The notes under the pieces are model-generated. The model was not told the DNA's origin and ran no database searches. It saw nothing but the letters and a program-made list of their open reading frames with translations. A program made the position numbers and the translations under genes. Shown in pieces: positions 5,646 to 7,414 of a DNA stretch of 7,414 bases. This stretch comes from an uncultured Lachnospiraceae bacterium. GTDB lineage: Bacteria > Bacillota > Clostridia > Lachnospirales > Lachnospiraceae. Positions within the stretch are counted from its first letter, which is position 1; each line of letters opens with the position of its first letter. Location of the stretch: positions 1-7,414 of the forward strand of contig CAKRWX010000113.1 in assembly GCA_934418055.1 (NCBI GenBank), given 5' to 3'.

Positions 5646-6677
5646 CTATTTTGTTGGAACAGTCAGACCTTTTTCTGCAAAATATTTTGCTGCACCCTTG
5701 TGATATGGAACTGCAGTTACAGAAGCTGCAAAGTCAAGATCCAGTTCATTTTTCTTATCATGTCCCAGGGTGTCGATGCTATCGTAGATACCTGCTACTA
5801 CGTTGTAAATATCATTCTCATCTACATCATCTCTTGCTACTACTACTGCGCCTACTGCTACGGTTGTTGCATCAGCATCCAGTCCATACGCATCTTTGGC
5901 GATGGTGTATTTGCTGTAATATGGAGAAGTTTCGATCAGTTTGTCGATGTGCTCATCGTCTAACTCTACCAGATATACCTTTCTGGTTGCTGCTAAAGAA
6001 GTGACTGCTGTCGTCGGTGCGCCTGCTACGATAAATGCTGCATCGATCTTGCCGTCCTGCATCGCCTCAACACTGTCACCGAAAGACTGATAGGTTGGAG
6101 TAATATCATCAATGGTCAGTCCATAAGCGCCCAGGCAATCCAATGCGTTAAAGTAAACACCGGAACCAGAATCACCAACAGATACGGTCTTGCCTTTCAG
6201 ATCTGCTACTGTCTTGATATCCGGGTTTAACGTAACGATCTGAACCTGTTCCATATAAAGAGCCGCTACAGTAGAAAAACCGTCTACCTTTGCGCCATCA
6301 AATAAGTTGGTTCCATTATAAGCATAAGCCATAACGTCAGACTGTACAAAACCAAGCTGTGCATCGCCTGCATCCATGGCCTCGATGTTGCCCTTGGAGC
6401 CCTTGCCTACGATAGCGGTTACAGTAGTATCTGTCATATCACTGATCTGTCCTGCCAGCACACTTCCAAATCCGTAGTAAGTACCCTGGTCACCACCAGT
6501 AGTGAAGATCAGTTCTTTTCCGCTGCCAGCTAAGCCAATCTTATCAGCAGGTGCTGCTGCCGTTGTCCCCTCTGCCTTCGTGTCTGCTGCTGTTGTTGCA
6601 GAAGAACCATTTCCTCCACATGCTGTCAGAGACAGTGCCATCATGGATGCCATAACTAATGCGAAACCTTTTTTCAT
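5646..6677 (-). CDS. TAXI-family TRAP transporter substrate-binding lipoprotein
   Basis: The 343-aa protein is the extracellular receptor for the adjacent TRAP permease. MKKGFALVMASMMALSLTAC is a lipoprotein signal ending in lipobox LTAC, so Cys20 should be lipidated and anchor the protein outside the membrane. A Thr/Ala-rich spacer (about 24-46) follows. The folded part has TAXI-family segments: FTTGGDQGTYYGFGSVLAG (58-76), GNIEAMDAGDAQLGFVQSD (96-114), KTVSVGDSGSGVYF (163-176), DGKIDAAFIVAGAPT (208-222) and PYHKGAAKYFAEKG (324-337). The start at 6677 is chosen over an upstream in-frame extension because it yields the signal peptide and has GAGGAGG 9 nt upstream. It is first in its operon, behind a strong promoter. 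The ligand is not predictable by eye. Confidence 0.95.
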   Translation of the reverse strand: MKKGFALVMASMMALSLTACGGNGSSATTAADTKAEGTTAAAPADKIGLAGSGKELIFTTGGDQGTYYGFGSVLAGQISDMTDTTVTAIVGKGSKGNIEAMDAGDAQLGFVQSDVMAYAYNGTNLFDGAKVDGFSTVAALYMEQVQIVTLNPDIKTVADLKGKTVSVGDSGSGVYFNALDCLGAYGLTIDDITPTYQSFGDSVEAMQDGKIDAAFIVAGAPTTAVTSLAATRKVYLVELDDEHIDKLIETSPYYSKYTIAKDAYGLDADATTVAVGAVVVARDDVDENDIYNVVAGIYDSIDTLGHDKKNELDLDFAASVTAVPYHKGAAKYFAEKGLTVPTK

Positions 6678-6691
6678 AATCTTCTTCCTCC

Positions 6692-6705
6692 TCGTTTTCC
6701 AACGA
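6692..6705 (-). promoter_or_regulatory. GNRA-capped leader hairpin at the TAXI gene ribosome site
   Basis: The minus-strand RNA reads UCGUU-GGAA-AACGA, a perfect 5-bp stem with a GGAA tetraloop. Its 3' base pairs lie at the very edge of the GAGGAGG ribosome site. It could protect the 5' end of the message or tune ribosome access. It is short and its role is inferred. Confidence 0.35.
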
Positions 6706-6725
6706 TTTTTCTTAACTTGTTGCCC

Positions 6726-6754
6726 ATTATAGCACAACGCTTTTTCAATATCAA
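6726..6754 (-). promoter_or_regulatory. Sigma-A-type promoter of the TRAP operon
   Basis: On the minus strand, -35 TTGATA (6754-6749) and a perfect -10 TATAAT (6731-6726) are separated by 17 nt. TGC directly before TATAAT makes an extended -10. The start site would be near 6719, leaving a leader of about 42 nt before the binding-protein ATG. Confidence 0.86.
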
Positions 6755-6773
6755 GTAAAAGATTGTGAATGTT

Positions 6774-6789
6774 ACAACTTTTTAGTTGT
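6774..6789. promoter_or_regulatory. Inverted repeat upstream of the TRAP promoter, candidate operator
   Basis: ACAACT-TTTT-AGTTGT is a perfect 6-bp inverted repeat with its near edge about 20 bp upstream of the -35 box, a position typical of activator sites. A further ACAA-like half site lies at 6763-6766 (TTGT on plus). No regulator gene is adjacent in the window. Without a T tract on either side it is a poor terminator. Confidence 0.4.
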
Positions 6790-6823
6790 GGAAAATTTGA
6801 AAATACCTTATCATTAAACAGCA

Positions 6824-6867
6824 AATCCGGAAGGATCCCCCAAAAACCGAAGGATTCCTTCCGGATT
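6824..6867 (-). terminator. Probable terminator of the cell-wall-binding-protein gene
   Basis: AATCCGGAAGG (6824-6834) pairs perfectly with CCTTCCGGATT (6857-6867). ATCC (6835-6838) and GGAT (6852-6855) extend the stem past a single bulged T. On the minus strand it is followed by TGCTGTTTAAT, a broken U tract. It lies about 80 nt past the stop of the gene to its right and about 70 nt before the TRAP -35 box, so it should separate the two minus-strand units. The GC-rich stem is convincing; the tail is weak. Confidence 0.7.
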
Positions 6868-6876
6868 ATTCGATCC

Positions 6877-6941
6877 ATGGTGCAAGAGCACCATTCCATC
6901 ATCTGTCAGGCTCACGGACGTTCGACTTGAACTTGTGAACC
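6877..6941 (-). other. Two further hairpins in the 3' region of the cell-wall-binding-protein gene
   Basis: ATGGTGC-AAGA-GCACCAT (6877-6894) is a perfect 7-bp hairpin. Next to it, GGCTCAC (6909-6915) pairs with GTGAACC (6935-6941), all seven positions pairing as minus-strand RNA because the one mismatch becomes U-G. GTTC (6920-6923) with GAAC (6929-6932) forms an inner stem. Together with the terminator at 6824-6867 this gives three successive hairpins directly after the stop codon, with no coding potential that looks real. Confidence 0.45.
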
Positions 6942-6945
6942 CGTT

Positions 6946-7414
6946 TTACTGCTTGTTTCTTCCGTCCCAGACACCGTTTTTCTCTACATAGTATCCGTCC
7001 GGTGTTCTTTGTCCGGCATACATCATGCCTCTCTTTCCATCGGAAACCGGATTAAAATAGTACCATGCTCCATTGAGAAGCACCCAGCCGGTCTGCATGC
7101 CGTGTTCCAGATTTATATAGAACCAGCCGCCGTAATCCTCGTCTCTTAACCAGCCTGTCTTGGCATAACCCGTTTCATCAAAGGCCCACCATTTTCCGTT
7201 GATCTGCTCCCAGCAATGCGAAATATCACCAGAATCACGCACACTGCCCTTCGGATAGGTATTATCTGCAAAGCGTAACCACCAGCCATGCTCATCCAGC
7301 ATCCAATGGCTCTTTCCGTCATTGGCAAAGCTGTTTGTTTCTCCTGTGATAATTCCTGCCGTACTGTCGATCGTTCCTTTGACCGAATCCTGTCTGACTA
7401 CACCGCTGCCGGAG
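6946..7414 (-). CDS. Cell-wall/choline-binding-repeat protein, C-terminal part (N-terminus outside window)
   Basis: The frame is open to the right edge, giving 155 visible residues with the start outside. The first ~35 residues are a Ser/Gly/Thr-rich stretch. From there to the end are aromatic and Gly-rich units of the cell-wall-binding (choline-binding-like) repeat type: HGWWLRFADNTYPKGS, INGKWWAFDETGYAKTGW, GGWFYINLEHGMQTGW, NGAWYYFNPVSDGKRGMMY and DGYYVEKNGVWDGRNKQ. Such repeats attach secreted proteins non-covalently to the envelope of Gram-positive bacteria, usually at one end of an enzyme or adhesin. The catalytic or adhesive domain, if any, lies beyond the window. A start at the internal Met (7302) is unlikely: the repeat HWMLDEHGWW runs through it and no ribosome site precedes it. 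Export cannot be confirmed from the visible part. Confidence 0.88.
   Translation of the reverse strand, partial: SGSGVVRQDSVKGTIDSTAGIITGETNSFANDGKSHWMLDEHGWWLRFADNTYPKGSVRDSGDISHCWEQINGKWWAFDETGYAKTGWLRDEDYGGWFYINLEHGMQTGWVLLNGAWYYFNPVSDGKRGMMYAGQRTPDGYYVEKNGVWDGRNKQ

Noticed and set aside
5544..6004. Plus-strand open frames of 139 and 117 residues opposite the TAXI gene
   Set aside because: Both are antisense to a clearly coding, family-matching gene. Cys/Tyr- and Leu/His-rich runs are typical of reverse-frame artefacts.
6763..6777. Rex-type redox operator (TTGTGAA half site)
   Set aside because: One half site fits, but the other is TTACAA and the total is 15 nt, not the 18 nt of the Rex palindrome.
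6678..6902. 75-residue N-terminal extension of the TAXI binding protein
   Set aside because: It would bury the lipoprotein signal peptide internally and runs through the promoter, dyad and terminator. The start at 6677 has the GAGGAGG site.
6920..6941. tRNA-like T-arm word (GTTCAAGTC on the minus strand)
   Set aside because: The flanking bases do not form a T stem and no anticodon or acceptor arm can be folded around it.

Overview
The window looks like chromosomal DNA of a low-to-moderate-GC Clostridia member, most likely a Lachnospiraceae gut relative. This rests on the style of the genes: a GlcT/LicT-type antiterminator paired with a glucose-family EIICBA, a Thr/Ala-rich linker behind the lipobox of a TAXI-type binding protein, a cell-wall-binding-repeat protein, strong GGAGG ribosome sites and near-consensus sigma-A promoters. 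No mobile element, CRISPR array or phage gene is visible. All five protein genes lie on the minus strand; the only plus-strand gene is a tRNA at the left edge.

Layout, left to right in plus coordinates. 1-73: tRNA-Pro (anticodon GGG), lacking only its first base. 74-167: a gap with a strong hairpin that ends minus-strand transcription and may also serve the tRNA. 168-992 (-): a BglG/LicT/GlcT-family antiterminator. 993-1131: a short gap with a promoter for that gene and an inverted repeat that can mask its ribosome site in longer transcripts. 1132-3345 (-): a glucose-family PTS permease EIICBA. 3346-3619: its leader, with promoter, ribonucleic antiterminator (RAT) and overlapping terminator. 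3620-5590 (-): a fused 4TM/12TM TRAP permease. 5646-6677 (-): its TAXI-family binding lipoprotein. 6678-6945: promoter, dyad and a row of hairpins. 6946-7414 (-): the C-terminal part of a cell-wall-binding-repeat protein that continues beyond the window.

How the genes work together. The EIICBA and antiterminator genes form a self-contained sugar-uptake module. The antiterminator should bind the RAT in the permease leader and prevent the terminator from forming when sugar is available. The PTS phosphorylation state would be sensed through the regulator's PRD histidines. The binding protein and fused permease form a separate two-gene ion-coupled TRAP operon for an unidentified substrate.

The most interesting unexplained structure is a 15-nt inverted repeat flanking the antiterminator's own promoter. 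In a read-through permease-antiterminator transcript it would bury the antiterminator ribosome site in a 15-bp helix. The transcript from the internal promoter lacks the masking arm. A small local hairpin competes for the same arm. This predicts that the antiterminator is made mainly from its own promoter, or that its translation from the long message is switchable.
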